Of a DNA stretch of 64,000 nucleotides, positions 19,047-27,372 are shown piece by piece; position 1 is the first letter of the stretch; every line of letters begins with the position of its first letter. The notes under the pieces were generated by a model that was given only the letters and a program-made list of their open reading frames with translations, ran no database searches and had not been told where the DNA came from. Location of the stretch: the NCBI RefSeq assembly GCF_000284515.1, contig NC_017668.1:2480001-2544000 (forward strand), written 5' to 3'. The translations under genes and the position numbers were made by a program. The DNA comes from Halobacillus halophilus DSM 2266. GTDB taxonomy: Bacteria; Bacillota; Bacilli; Bacillales; Halobacillaceae.

Positions 19047-19078
19047 GAAAAGACCTGGACGGAAATCCAGGTCTTTTC
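19047..19078 (-). terminator. Intrinsic terminator after sodA
   Basis: A 13-bp perfect stem (GAAAAGACCTGGA / TCCAGGTCTTTTC) with a 6-nt loop, then TTTTTG on the minus strand. Confidence 0.9.
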
Positions 19079-19089
19079 TCTAAAATTTA

Positions 19090-19704
19090 TTATTTAGCTG
19101 CATCGTAACGTTTTGCTACTTCATCCCAATTTACTACATTCCAGAATGCTGCAGCGTAGTCAGGGCGACGATTTTGGTAATTCAGATAGTAAGCATGTTC
19201 CCAAACGTCGAGTCCAAGGATCGGAGTCTTACCTTCCATAATCGGTGAATCCTGATTTAACGTGTCGATTACTTCAAGGCTGCCGTTGTTTACGACTAAC
19301 CAGGCCCAGCCTGAACCGAAACGACCTTTAGCGGTTGTTTCGAATTTTTCTTTAAATTGATCTAAGCTTCCAAAGGTATCATTGATCGCAGTCGCTAAAT
19401 CACCTGTTGGTTCGCCACCGCCATTCGGAGACATAATCGTCCAGAAAAGACTGTGGTTTGCATGTCCGCCTCCATTACGGCGTACAGGCGTACGAATATC
19501 CTCCGGTACAGCTGCAAGATTGTTGGCTAACAATTCTTCCAGTGATTTGTCCTGAAGATCTGCATGACCTTCCAACGCATTGTTAAGCTTAGTCACGTAA
19601 GTGTTATGGTGCTTCGTATGGTGGATGTTCATCGTTTCCTTATCGATGGTAGGTTCTAGTGCATCGTAAGCATAAGGTAGTTCTGGTAGTTCAAATTTGG
19701 CCAT
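19090..19704 (-). CDS. sodA: Superoxide dismutase (Mn/Fe type)
   Basis: It converts superoxide to hydrogen peroxide and oxygen in the cytoplasm. The metal ligands are in place: the first His of IHHTKHH (H28), the His in [12 protein letters not shown] (near 83), and Asp and His in [11 protein letters not shown] (near 165-169). Length is 204 residues. Residues around the active site ([16 protein letters not shown]) favour the manganese enzyme, as in B. subtilis SodA, although metal choice cannot be proved from sequence. It is monocistronic, with a sigma-A-type promoter upstream and a strong terminator. Confidence 0.96.
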   Translation of the reverse strand: MAKFELPELPYAYDALEPTIDKETMNIHHTKHHNTYVTKLNNALEGHADLQDKSLEELLANNLAAVPEDIRTPVRRNGGGHANHSLFWTIMSPNGGGEPTGDLATAINDTFGSLDQFKEKFETTAKGRFGSGWAWLVVNNGSLEVIDTLNQDSPIMEGKTPILGLDVWEHAYYLNYQNRRPDYAAAFWNVVNWDEVAKRYDAAK

Positions 19705-19770
19705 AGTATAACTCCTCCTTTAATTAATATGTAAAACCAAGAGTATGCTTTTGCATAACTTCTTAACTTT

Positions 19771-19799
19771 ACATTATCAAACCGGAAATGTACTTGCAA
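19771..19799 (-). promoter_or_regulatory. Likely promoter of sodA
   Basis: On the minus strand, TTGCAA and TAATGT are 17 bases apart, about 67 nt upstream of the sodA start. The -10 is only a moderate match. Confidence 0.5.
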
Positions 19800-19880
19800 A
19801 TAATATGCAGCTTTCCGTTTGGAATACTTTTGACTTCCGCTATTAAGGTTTCCCGTATTGAATAAATTAAAACATAAAAA

Positions 19881-19902
19881 AACCAAGCCGATCGGCTTGG
19901 TT
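19881..19902. terminator. Terminator of the tRNA cluster (may work both ways)
   Basis: A 22-nt perfect palindrome (AACCAAGCCGA / TCGGCTTGGTT) with T runs on both sides. It lies 19 nt beyond the last tRNA gene on the minus strand. Confidence 0.85.
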
Positions 19903-19920
19903 TTTCATTACTTTTATAAG

Positions 19921-19993
<73 letters not shown>

Positions 19994-20073
19994 ATGATAA
20001 GCTGAAAATTTAAGAACTCACTGATTGGTTCCAAAAACATCTTGTGATGAACCATTTTACATTATATGTATCA

Positions 20074-20166
20074 TGGCGGAGGAGGAGGGATTCGAACCCC
20101 CGCGAGCCGTAAAGCTCCTGGCGGTTTTCAAGACCGCTCCCTTCAGCCAAACTTGGGTACTCCTCC
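20074..20166 (-). tRNA. tRNA-Ser (TGA)
   Basis: A class II tRNA with a long variable arm, 93 nt including the encoded CCA. GGAGGAG pairs with CTCCTCC, the anticodon loop is CTTGAAA (anticodon TGA), and the discriminator is G. Confidence 0.95.
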
Positions 20167-20178
20167 GTATGAAAATAA

Positions 20179-20255
20179 TGGTGGACCCTGCAGGACTCGA
20201 ACCTGCGACCGATCGGTTATGAGCCGATAGCTCTAACCAGCTGAGCTAAGGGTCC
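20179..20255 (-). tRNA. tRNA with CAT anticodon, probably tRNA-Ile2 (lysidine type)
   Basis: GGACCCT pairs with AGGGTCC, the anticodon loop is CTCATAA (anticodon CAT), and CCA is encoded. The GGACC start and the GGCTCATAACC anticodon arm resemble the Bacillus tRNA-Ile whose C34 is changed to lysidine to read AUA, and differ from the elongator tRNA-Met of this cluster. Elongator Met remains possible. Confidence 0.7.
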
Positions 20256-20258
20256 ACT

Positions 20259-20335
20259 TGGGGCGGCTGATGGGAATCGAACCCACGAATGCCGGAACCA
20301 CAATCCGGTGCGTTAACCACTTCGCCACAACCGCC
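20259..20335 (-). tRNA. tRNA-His (GTG)
   Basis: It has the extra 5' G opposite a C discriminator that is typical of tRNA-His. The anticodon loop is TTGTGGT (anticodon GTG), and CCA is encoded. Confidence 0.95.
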
Positions 20336-20364
20336 GTAATAAAAGTTTTAATTATGTAATAAAA

Positions 20365-20441
20365 TGGTGGCGGTGGAGGGAATCGAACCCACGACCTCAC
20401 GGGTATGAACCGTACGCTCTAGCCAGCTGAGCTACACCGCC
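20365..20441 (-). tRNA. tRNA-Met (CAT), elongator type
   Basis: GGCGGTG pairs with CACCGCC, the anticodon loop is TTCATAC (anticodon CAT), and CCA is encoded. The D-arm and anticodon arm match the Bacillus elongator tRNA-Met. The initiator is excluded because the acceptor begins with a paired G and the anticodon stem lacks the three G-C pairs. It is the first gene of the five-tRNA cluster. Confidence 0.9.
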
Positions 20442-20484
20442 ATTAAGTAAAAATGAGTAAATCTTGTTTGAAGCGACATTTAAT

Positions 20485-20513
20485 AATTTATCATGTAATA
20501 AATGTTTTGTCAA
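20485..20513 (-). promoter_or_regulatory. Promoter of the tRNA cluster
   Basis: A perfect -35 TTGACA and a TAAATT -10 are 17 bases apart on the minus strand, about 44 nt upstream of tRNA-Met. Confidence 0.75.
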
Positions 20514-21115
20514 CAACTTTTTTTGCGCTGAAATTAGCGACAGGAATAATATAGCATGGTCTCTTTAAGCTTGCAAGACTTTTTTAAAAGGTTCTGTTAA
20601 ACTTTGTTGGCAATTTCTTTAAAACGTCTTATTTCGAGATATGCGTTGGGTACGATGCCATAGAAGAATAGGTGTTCGTGGGAGAATAACCACTCCTGTA
20701 CCAACACCGAGAAACTCTATTAATAAGTCATAGCGCAACCCTTTTGAGTTCAGCTTATGATGGTTTTGGCTATCGGAACAATTCTACGTTTGAATATTAT
20801 CCCTCTCCCCTTCTTCCGCGCTTATTCTCCACTATTTCTAGCGGCAAAATAAAAGCCTAAACTCCGGGGATGAGCTATTCAGCTGCAGCACCCAAACTCG
20901 ATAGAGAAGCGGTCTCCGTGTTTCTTTATCTCTGCCAGTTTCAGGCTAGTTTTGGTGCCCTGCCTCTTGAGGTCTTAAGTCCAATTGTGATACTAAGACG
21001 AGCTCTTCCTTTCATGTTCGTTCTTATCGGGCTCTTCTCCCTCAAGCATCTCGAAACTGAATCTTACAAAATCGGGAGCGTATTTGTATATATCAACATG
21101 GAGATCTATCAGAAT
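20514..21115. other. Gene-free stretch between the tRNA promoter and the Na/Pi transporter
   Basis: I see no credible gene in this 600-bp stretch. A 90-codon + strand frame starting near 20870 lacks an SD sequence and looks like chance. Segments such as cgcaacccttttgagttcag and gggctcttctccc resemble parts of the 9.9-10.4 kb stretch (cgcatcccttttgagcttg, and gggctctttctccc on its other strand). This hints at two decayed copies of one intergenic element; the similarity is short and unproved. Confidence 0.35.
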
Positions 21116-21162
21116 TTATTAAAAGAACAGCTGAAGCATTAGCTCAGCTGTTCTTTTAATAA
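21116..21162 (-). terminator. Intrinsic terminator after the Na/Pi cotransporter gene
   Basis: A 19-bp perfect stem (arms 21116-21134 and 21144-21162) with a 9-nt loop, just past the stop codon at 21165. Confidence 0.85.
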
Positions 21163-21164
21163 GA

Positions 21165-22802
21165 TTATAAACTTTCTTTTTCTCCCAGGACTTCTTCAGC
21201 AATATTAACAGCGTGGTCACCAATACGTTCTAAATTGCTGACCATATCAACGAATACGATACCAGCTTGTCCATTGCAAACACCTTCATTTAAACGAATG
21301 ATGTGTTTTTTACGGTAACTGCGTTCCATTCGATCGAGTTCATTTTCTTTTTGAACGACCGCTAATGCTTCTTCTCGATTCATGGTTTCAAGCGCTTTTG
21401 TGGCTTGTTTCACAGTCATTAAAGTAAGATCAAACATTGTATTCAAGTCATCAATAGCCTGAGGGGTCAAGTAAACTTTATTCGAGTTTTTGTAATCGAT
21501 AAGTTCAATGATGTTTTCAAAGTGATCACCAATCCGTTCAAGATCCCTAACCGAATCCATCAAAGCTGAATGCTTGAGACTTTCTTCGTCAGTTAAGGAA
21601 GCTTGAGATAAGTCAATTAAATAGTCGGTTATCTTTCGATCCAGATTATTTAGAGCATCCTCAATTTGCATCGCAATTTCCGAATGCTTTTGCTGTTTAT
21701 TATTTAAATATAGACTTGTCTCTTCTAGTCCCTTATATGCATACTGCCCCATTCGAACTACTTCTTCTTTTGCCTGATCGAGAGCAAGTGAAGGAGATTG
21801 CTCAATAAAAATCGGGTCTAGATGCTGCGGCTTAAATTCAATTAAGGAATCTTCACCAGGAACTAATTTTATAACTATCCAGGCTAGTACAGCTACGAAA
21901 GGAAACTGCACTACTGTATTCGCAATGTTAAAAGATCCATGTGCAAAGGCAATGGTCATTTCCGGCCCTAAGTTCAGATATCCTTGTAACCATTCTACAT
22001 AACTTGTAAATGGTTTGAGTAACAGGAGAAACACAGTTGCCCCCAGCACGTTAAAGATAACGTGGACAAAAGCGGCTCTTTTGGCACCTACACTTGCGCC
22101 GATAGCCGCTATAACCGCGGTAATAGTTGTTCCAATGTTATCACCAAAAAGGACAGGAAGAGCTGCTTGAATATCTACCAGTCCTTCCCCAAACAATCCT
22201 TGCAATATCCCTATGGTAGCACTTGAACTTTGCACAATAACCGTGAACAATGTTCCAATTACTACTCCTAATACCGGATTTTCACTCATACTTAATGTAA
22301 GCTCTCTAAAAGCTTCTAAAGATCTAAGTGGTTTCATACCACCACTCATAGTTTCGAGCCCGAAAAACAGGGCACCCAATCCAAAGACCGTCTGTCCAAG
22401 GTTGGTTACTTTTTTATTTTTAAAGAAGAAGATCATTAAGGAACCGACTGCTAGTATTGGAAGACCATATGCTTTTATATCAATACCTATAATGAATGCT
22501 GTAAAGGTAGTCCCGATATTAGCTCCCATAATGACTCCAATAGCCTGCCGGAACGTCATAAACCCAGCGTTTACTAGTCCTACCGTTAAAACCGTAGTCG
22601 TCGAGCTGCTTTGAACCAGAATGGTTACTACAGCACCTGCAATCACGCCCATAAGAGGGTTGCTTGTAAAGCGATCCAGCATTTCACGTAAGCGATCGCC
22701 AGCTACCTTCTGCAGTCCGTCTCCCATATACTTTATACCAAATAGGAAGATACCAAGACCGCCAATAAATTCAAATATCATTTTTTGAACGTCTATCTCC
22801 AT
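21165..22802 (-). CDS. Na+/phosphate cotransporter family protein with PhoU-like C-terminus
   Basis: This membrane protein belongs to the PNaS (SLC34-like) family that moves phosphate with sodium. Two copies of the family repeat with the QSSS motif are visible (VQSSSTTTVLTVGLVNAG near 62 and VQSSSATIGILQ near 190), with about eight to nine membrane segments to residue 320. A helical cytoplasmic region (about 345-545) carries PhoU-like segments SVRDLERIGDHFENI and SNLERIGDHAVNI. Length is 545 residues. It complements Pst as a low-affinity phosphate route. A TTAACA-N5-TTTACA pair sits about 110 bp upstream. A role in phosphate export, as suggested for YjbB of E. coli, is also possible. Confidence 0.88.
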   Translation of the reverse strand: MEIDVQKMIFEFIGGLGIFLFGIKYMGDGLQKVAGDRLREMLDRFTSNPLMGVIAGAVVTILVQSSSTTTVLTVGLVNAGFMTFRQAIGVIMGANIGTTFTAFIIGIDIKAYGLPILAVGSLMIFFFKNKKVTNLGQTVFGLGALFFGLETMSGGMKPLRSLEAFRELTLSMSENPVLGVVIGTLFTVIVQSSSATIGILQGLFGEGLVDIQAALPVLFGDNIGTTITAVIAAIGASVGAKRAAFVHVIFNVLGATVFLLLLKPFTSYVEWLQGYLNLGPEMTIAFAHGSFNIANTVVQFPFVAVLAWIVIKLVPGEDSLIEFKPQHLDPIFIEQSPSLALDQAKEEVVRMGQYAYKGLEETSLYLNNKQQKHSEIAMQIEDALNNLDRKITDYLIDLSQASLTDEESLKHSALMDSVRDLERIGDHFENIIELIDYKNSNKVYLTPQAIDDLNTMFDLTLMTVKQATKALETMNREEALAVVQKENELDRMERSYRKKHIIRLNEGVCNGQAGIVFVDMVSNLERIGDHAVNIAEEVLGEKESL

Positions 22803-23263
22803 TTAGTCCCCACCCTTTCTTCATCCAAGTTTCTACATTTTCTCTCTTTTTTTAAAACACCTTTCTCATTATTAACTAAAGATATTTTATTTGTAAAGGA
22901 TATCCGAGAATCTTAACATTAAATTTACATTAAGATTATATAGAGGTAATAACCATTTGTTAAAAGGAGCTTATAACTAAGTACATATAGCAAAGAACTC
23001 CCTGCTGTAGAAAGCTTTATTTAAAACCCTCTTTCTTGATGTCTTCCTTCCAAAATTCTATTTTCGTGAGACCCGTTAATTGGGTTCTTGATAATTATGC
23101 ATTTCAGGCAGGTTTAAATGTACAGTATAACCATCTTCTAACTAACTGCGCTGCCTCTTCTTAACTAAATTGAATGGACCTCCATTAGAATCTAACCAAG
23201 CAAAGTAACCATTAATTCCGTAACTAAAGAGCAAATAACACACTGATTAGTTTTTCAAATAAT
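22803..23263. other. Gene-free interval upstream of the Na/Pi transporter gene
   Basis: About 460 bp of A+T-rich DNA with no open frame of note. It must hold the transporter promoter. A possible PhoP-type pair lies at 22913-22929, and a further TTTACA on the minus strand at 22892-22897. I see nothing else definite. Confidence 0.4.
22913..22929 (+). promoter_or_regulatory. Possible PhoP half-box pair
   Basis: TTAACA, a 5-nt spacer, then TTTACA matches two units of a Pho box. The pair points away from the transporter gene and is only half of the usual four repeats, so it is tentative. Confidence 0.3.
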
Positions 23264-23317
23264 AAACTCTCTATCCCCTTTGAGTTGTATTACCCAATCA
23301 AAGGGGATAGAGAGTTT
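23264..23317 (-). terminator. Intrinsic terminator after the stand-alone nfeD gene
   Basis: A 20-bp perfect stem (arms 23264-23283 and 23298-23317) with a 14-nt loop, followed on the minus strand by ATTATTTG. Confidence 0.75.
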
Positions 23318-23353
23318 TAACGAGCACTTATTGTTTAATTTATTTTCAGCTAT

Positions 23354-23983
23354 TCAGATCTTTTTCACTAATATTCTAGTTCCATCTACAGAAACCACTT
23401 TAATGTCATCATCTTTTGAAATCCACTGTCCATTTGAGACAGCACTGTAATCTTCTTCTTCGATCTTTATTGTCCCTACCGGCCTCATGTCAGTCAGAGC
23501 CTTTCCCCTTTTATCAATAAGGAACTGATAACTTTCTTTCATGGAATTGTATCCCATTTCTGATGACAATTGGTCCCTGAGGGTGATTTTTGTCCACATC
23601 TTCCTATGTTTAAATACTTTCAGGAATAGCAGGGAAGCGGCACCTCCGAGAATGACTCCAATAACACTGTAAAGGCCAGCTACCCAATTAGGTGCACTAA
23701 ATCCTACGGCTATAACCATAATGGCAGCTCCGATCGTAGCAAGTGTGCCATCATTTATGAGTTTCCCGTCAATAACCATAAGAATGATGCCAAGAAAATA
23801 GACAAGCATCATAACGATAAACATATCTGTTGCTAAGTAACTTGAAAAATAAACGGTAATAAACCCAAAACCAATAATTGCAAAGATCCCTTTCATGTTA
23901 ACCAGCAGTTCACCGATTAAAAACATGGTGCCTAAAAAGGTAATAAACAAAGCAATCCAATCAAATGCAAGCACGATGAACAC
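23354..23983 (-). CDS. NfeD-type membrane protein with OB-fold tail
   Basis: A 209-residue protein with about five membrane segments (residues 5-125) followed by a soluble C-terminal domain of the NfeD OB-fold type (GKALTDMRPVGTIKIEEEDY ... GQWISKDDDIKVVSVDG). It lacks the N-terminal ClpP-like protease domain of the longer NfeD protein elsewhere in this window (yqeZ). Short NfeD proteins usually work with flotillins in membrane organisation. No flotillin gene is next to it, so its partner is unknown. It is flanked by its own terminator and reads away from ispG. Confidence 0.8.
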   Translation of the reverse strand: MFIVLAFDWIALFITFLGTMFLIGELLVNMKGIFAIIGFGFITVYFSSYLATDMFIVMMLVYFLGIILMVIDGKLINDGTLATIGAAIMVIAVGFSAPNWVAGLYSVIGVILGGAASLLFLKVFKHRKMWTKITLRDQLSSEMGYNSMKESYQFLIDKRGKALTDMRPVGTIKIEEEDYSAVSNGQWISKDDDIKVVSVDGTRILVKKI

Positions 23984-24253
23984 ATCCTCCCGTATATCTT
24001 TTGAATACTATATGTACGATTAAGGTTCTACTTTCGTTTCATTAAATATTACTTGAGTTTACTATTTGCTTCCTCCATAATATAATTTGTTAAACTTGGA
24101 TATGTAAAATAGAAGCATTTACAATAGTTTTACATGTGGAGTGGCTGTATTTAAGTGACTTGACTTCTCATTTAAGTTAAAAGCCCTTATAATAAAGGTT
24201 GGAATGTTAAGAAGCACACCTTTTTTGTAAGTATATAAAGGAGCGATTTGAAA

Positions 24254-25369
24254 ATGGCAATTACCCACAGAAAAGATACACGCCCTGTAAAAGTAGGTGA
24301 CGTGACCATCGGCGGAGCTGATGAAGTCGTTATTCAATCCATGACTACTACCAAAACGCACGATGTTGAAGCTACTGTAGCCGAAATTAAACGTTTAGAA
24401 GAAGCGGGCTGCCAAGTCGTACGTGTTGCATGTCCTGATGACCGTGCAGCAGACGCTATACCTGAAATTAAAAAGCGTATCAACATACCGCTGGTTGTCG
24501 ATATTCACTTTGATTATAGAAAAGCCCTGAAAGCAATTGAGGGCGGTGCAGATAAAATCCGTATCAACCCTGGAAACATTGGTAAACGAGAAAAAGTTGA
24601 AGCGGTGGTAAATGCTGCTAAAGAGAAAGGAATCCCTATTCGCATTGGAGTTAATGCCGGTTCCTTAGAAAGACATATCCTTGAAAAGTATGGATACCCA
24701 ACTGCAGACGGTATGGTTGAAAGTGCCCTGCACCACATTAAAATTCTAGAGGATCTAGATTTTCATGACATCGTCGTTTCATTGAAAGCTTCAGATGTAC
24801 ACTTAGCCATTGAAGCTTATGAAAAAGCTGCTCAAGCATTCTCGTACCCGATTCACTTGGGTATAACTGAATCAGGCACTCTATATGCAGGTACAATAAA
24901 GAGTGCGGCAGGTCTAGGCGCTATTTTGAGTAAAGGAATTGGAAGCACGCTACGCATCAGCCTTAGTGCTGACCCGGTCGAAGAGGTAAAAGCTGCTAAA
25001 GAACTGCTTAAATCATTCGGGCTTGCTGCAAATGCGGCTACCTTAATTTCCTGTCCAACTTGCGGACGTATCGAAATCGATTTAATCTCTATTGCAAACG
25101 AAGTTGAAGAATATATCCAAACTATCAAAGCCCCTATTAAAGTTGCCGTATTAGGCTGTGCTGTGAATGGCCCTGGTGAAGCACGAGAAGCAGATATAGG
25201 TATCGCGGGTGCACGAGGAGAAGGTCTTCTGTTCCGCCATGGAGAGATTATCAGGAAGGTTCCTGAAGATATTATGGTGGAAGAACTCAAAAAAGAAGTC
25301 GATAAACTCGCCGAAGAGCATTATGAGAAACAGCGTATCGAAAAAGAAAAATTAGAGCAAAAAGCATAA
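24254..25369 (+). CDS. ispG: 4-hydroxy-3-methylbut-2-enyl diphosphate synthase (flavodoxin)
   Basis: This is the sixth step of the MEP isoprenoid pathway, converting ME-cPP to HMBPP with a [4Fe-4S] cluster. The 371-residue protein has the TIM-barrel N-terminal domain and the C-terminal cluster domain, with the cysteines in ISCPTCGR and [12 protein letters not shown]. The ATG at 24254 is preceded by AAGGAG at ten bases; a TTG six bases earlier would crowd the SD sequence. It is single on the + strand and shares a bidirectional terminator with the next gene. In B. subtilis this is yqfY, beside yqfX as here. Confidence 0.97.
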   Translation: MAITHRKDTRPVKVGDVTIGGADEVVIQSMTTTKTHDVEATVAEIKRLEEAGCQVVRVACPDDRAADAIPEIKKRINIPLVVDIHFDYRKALKAIEGGADKIRINPGNIGKREKVEAVVNAAKEKGIPIRIGVNAGSLERHILEKYGYPTADGMVESALHHIKILEDLDFHDIVVSLKASDVHLAIEAYEKAAQAFSYPIHLGITESGTLYAGTIKSAAGLGAILSKGIGSTLRISLSADPVEEVKAAKELLKSFGLAANAATLISCPTCGRIEIDLISIANEVEEYIQTIKAPIKVAVLGCAVNGPGEAREADIGIAGARGEGLLFRHGEIIRKVPEDIMVEELKKEVDKLAEEHYEKQRIEKEKLEQKA

Positions 25370-25403
25370 AAAAAGGTGGACCATAGCGGTCCACCTTTTT
25401 TTT
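25368..25403. terminator. Bidirectional terminator between ispG and the YqfX-like gene
   Basis: The stem AAGGTGGACC / GGTCCACCTT with a 5-nt loop is flanked by A and T runs that give T tails in both directions, serving the two convergent genes. Confidence 0.9.
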
Positions 25404-25411
25404 ATCTGAAA

Positions 25412-25855
25412 TTAGATCAGATTATAGATGGGAGCAAAGAATATGGAAAACGCAATGGATACAATACTGATAATAATCGCCATGTTCCCTAGCGTATCAG
25501 CTCCACGCCGTTTTCCTATAATCCCTAATACAATGCCAGCGGCACCTAATATGAGGGGAGCAAAGAAAAAGGAAAGAATGGCGGCACTCAGCCCCAACCA
25601 ACCCATACCTACTTTTACATCACTTTCCATGGTCGTCTCTTTTTCTTCAGTTTGAAAAGGTTCATCTATAGGCGCTACTGCCGCTTCCTGGGCATATTCT
25701 TCTTCATAACTTTCCCCATATACTGGCTGATAAGGACCGCGTCCATGATCATTAACTGGTTGCTGGTCATTCTCATGCACTTGCTCCAATTCATCACCAT
25801 GCTCTGGAGCTTTCTCTGTTTCCTGATTCTCAACAGGATTTTTCGGATCATACAT
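25412..25855 (-). CDS. yqfX: Small two-helix membrane protein (YqfX-like)
   Basis: A 147-residue protein with an acidic, probably disordered N-terminal region (1-78) and two hydrophobic segments (about 86-112 and 124-143) separated by a short GIIGKRRGA loop. This is the layout of DUF4190-type proteins. The start was set at the ATG at 25855 (MYDPKNPVEN) with GAGGG seven bases upstream, replacing a longer frame from 25888. It lies next to ispG as yqfX does in B. subtilis. The symbol rests on position and shape, and function is unknown. Confidence 0.65.
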   Translation of the reverse strand: MYDPKNPVENQETEKAPEHGDELEQVHENDQQPVNDHGRGPYQPVYGESYEEEYAQEAAVAPIDEPFQTEEKETTMESDVKVGMGWLGLSAAILSFFFAPLILGAAGIVLGIIGKRRGADTLGNMAIIISIVSIAFSIFFAPIYNLI

Positions 25856-26019
25856 ACGGATACCCTCACTTTCTGTTTGGAGAATCACGTTTAGTATGTT
25901 CCATAATCGCTTTTGTTAACGAGGGATTTTCTGACATATCTAATATCCTTACTTAACACATTCTCCCCTTTTAATTCATATGGTGTAGTAAACCATTGCT
26001 GCGAAAGGGAGTATAAATA

Positions 26020-26304
26020 ATGAAACAAGTAGCTCAACAATTTGTTATGCAAAAGTTAAAACAGCTGACAGTTCATGACTTAATGTCTTACAGTAAGCAA
26101 TACACAATCCCTATATCAAAGTCTGAAGCTGAATTAATCGTTAAAGCTCTTAGAAAAAATAAGGAAAACCCTTTTGAGCCCAATGGACGCAAACGAATGT
26201 TAACTAAACTTGCTGCCATTACTTCCAAAGACACAGCTCGCTCTGTGAATCGCCTTCTAATGGAACTGGCTAAAGAGCACGGTGTGGCTCATTGGTTAAA
26301 GTAA
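26020..26304 (+). CDS. yqfT: YqfT family protein (DUF2624)
   Basis: A 94-residue, mainly helical and basic protein. The family pattern is visible: an N-terminal helix, YSKQYTIPISKSEAELIVKAL (a helix-turn-like segment near 24-45), then NPFEPNGRKRML. In B. subtilis yqfT follows nfo in the same direction. Here it is on the opposite strand and converges with nfo, so a local inversion has occurred in one lineage. The SD sequence is GGGAG, seven bases from the ATG. No function is known. Confidence 0.8.
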   Translation: MKQVAQQFVMQKLKQLTVHDLMSYSKQYTIPISKSEAELIVKALRKNKENPFEPNGRKRMLTKLAAITSKDTARSVNRLLMELAKEHGVAHWLK

Positions 26305-26433
26305 TGACAAGATAACCTGATCATTGAATTAACTCCTGTGACCCTAATTGCCCGCATGATTATTTCTTGGTTTAAAAGTAGTCATTTGAAGCCCGCTGCA
26401 GAATACATGGCCGCAAAAAATGATACCTAAAAT

Positions 26434-26461
26434 AAAAAAAGGTGCACATGCACCTTTTTTT
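26434..26461. terminator. Bidirectional terminator between yqfT and nfo
   Basis: GGTGCA / TGCACC flanked by seven A and seven T residues forms a stem with T tails in both directions. It overlaps the nfo stop codon. Confidence 0.85.
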
Positions 26462-27350
26462 ATTGCTTCATTATTTTATCCTTTAATTCTTCATCAAAAT
26501 TTCCTTCTTTAAACATTTCAATTTCAAATCCATAGGGAGGCTTTTTATTTTTCTTATCTTCCCCTACATAAGGTGTTTCAAGGATCTTAGGCAAATCCTT
26601 TAAGGAAGGATGATGGACTACCTGGTGTAAGGCTTTAAAACCAATATGTCCAAAACCAATGTTCTCGTGGCGGTCTTTTTGAGCACCTTTTACATTTTTA
26701 CTGTCATTCACATGTACGACTTTTAACCGGTCCAGACCTACAACTTTATCGAACTCATTCAGTACTCCATCGAAATCTTCAACGACGTTATAACCAGCAT
26801 CATGAATGTGACAAGTATCCATACATACGGATAATTTCTCATTCAATGTGACACCATCTATAATCTTGGCTATCTCTTCAAAATTCCGACCGATTTCAGA
26901 TCCTTTGCCAGCCATTGTCTCGAGCGCTATTTGGGCATCCTGGTTTTTATGAAGCACTTCATTCAAACCCTCGATAATCTTAGGAAGCCCTTTCTCCAGC
27001 CCCTGTCCTACGTGAGAGCCAGGATGCAGTACAATTTGCTTTGCTCCTATAGCCTCTGTACGTTCGATTTCATTTCGAAGGAAGTCTACACCTAATTGGA
27101 AAGTTTCAGGCTTAGTTGTATTACCGATATTAATGATATACGGAGCATGAACAACAATATCTGAGATATTATGTGATTTCATATGCTCCTGCCCAGCTTC
27201 AATATTTAATTCTTCTATAGGACGTCTCCTTGTGTTTTGAGGCGCTCCCGTATAAATCATAAATGTACCAGAACCATAAGATGCAGCCTCTTCACTTGCT
27301 CCAAGGAGCATCTTTTTCCCTTTCATTGAAACATGCGACCCCAGTTTCAA
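26460..27350 (-). CDS. nfo: Endonuclease IV (AP endonuclease)
   Basis: It cuts DNA 5' of abasic sites in base excision repair, including in germinating spores. The TIM-barrel metal ligands are seen in [53 protein letters not shown] and [12 protein letters not shown], consistent with a three-zinc site. The 296 residues agree with the family. It follows cshB by 22 bp on the minus strand, as in B. subtilis (yqfS), and the two are probably co-transcribed. Confidence 0.96.
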   Translation of the reverse strand: MKLGSHVSMKGKKMLLGASEEAASYGSGTFMIYTGAPQNTRRRPIEELNIEAGQEHMKSHNISDIVVHAPYIINIGNTTKPETFQLGVDFLRNEIERTEAIGAKQIVLHPGSHVGQGLEKGLPKIIEGLNEVLHKNQDAQIALETMAGKGSEIGRNFEEIAKIIDGVTLNEKLSVCMDTCHIHDAGYNVVEDFDGVLNEFDKVVGLDRLKVVHVNDSKNVKGAQKDRHENIGFGHIGFKALHQVVHHPSLKDLPKILETPYVGEDKKNKKPPYGFEIEMFKEGNFDEELKDKIMKQ

Positions 27351-27372
27351 ATTAAAACTCCTTTCCTGATGC

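Noticed and set aside
19656-19886. 76-codon minus-strand frame upstream of sodA
   Set aside because: It covers the sodA promoter and start and overlaps sodA in another phase; no SD sequence.
20870-21142. 90-codon + strand frame downstream of the tRNA cluster
   Set aside because: No SD sequence, and its end runs into the terminator of the opposite-strand transporter gene; no family resemblance.
22981-23263. Possible small RNA or gene in the transporter upstream interval
   Set aside because: No stable structure apart from the nfeD terminator and no open frame; nothing definite can be supported.
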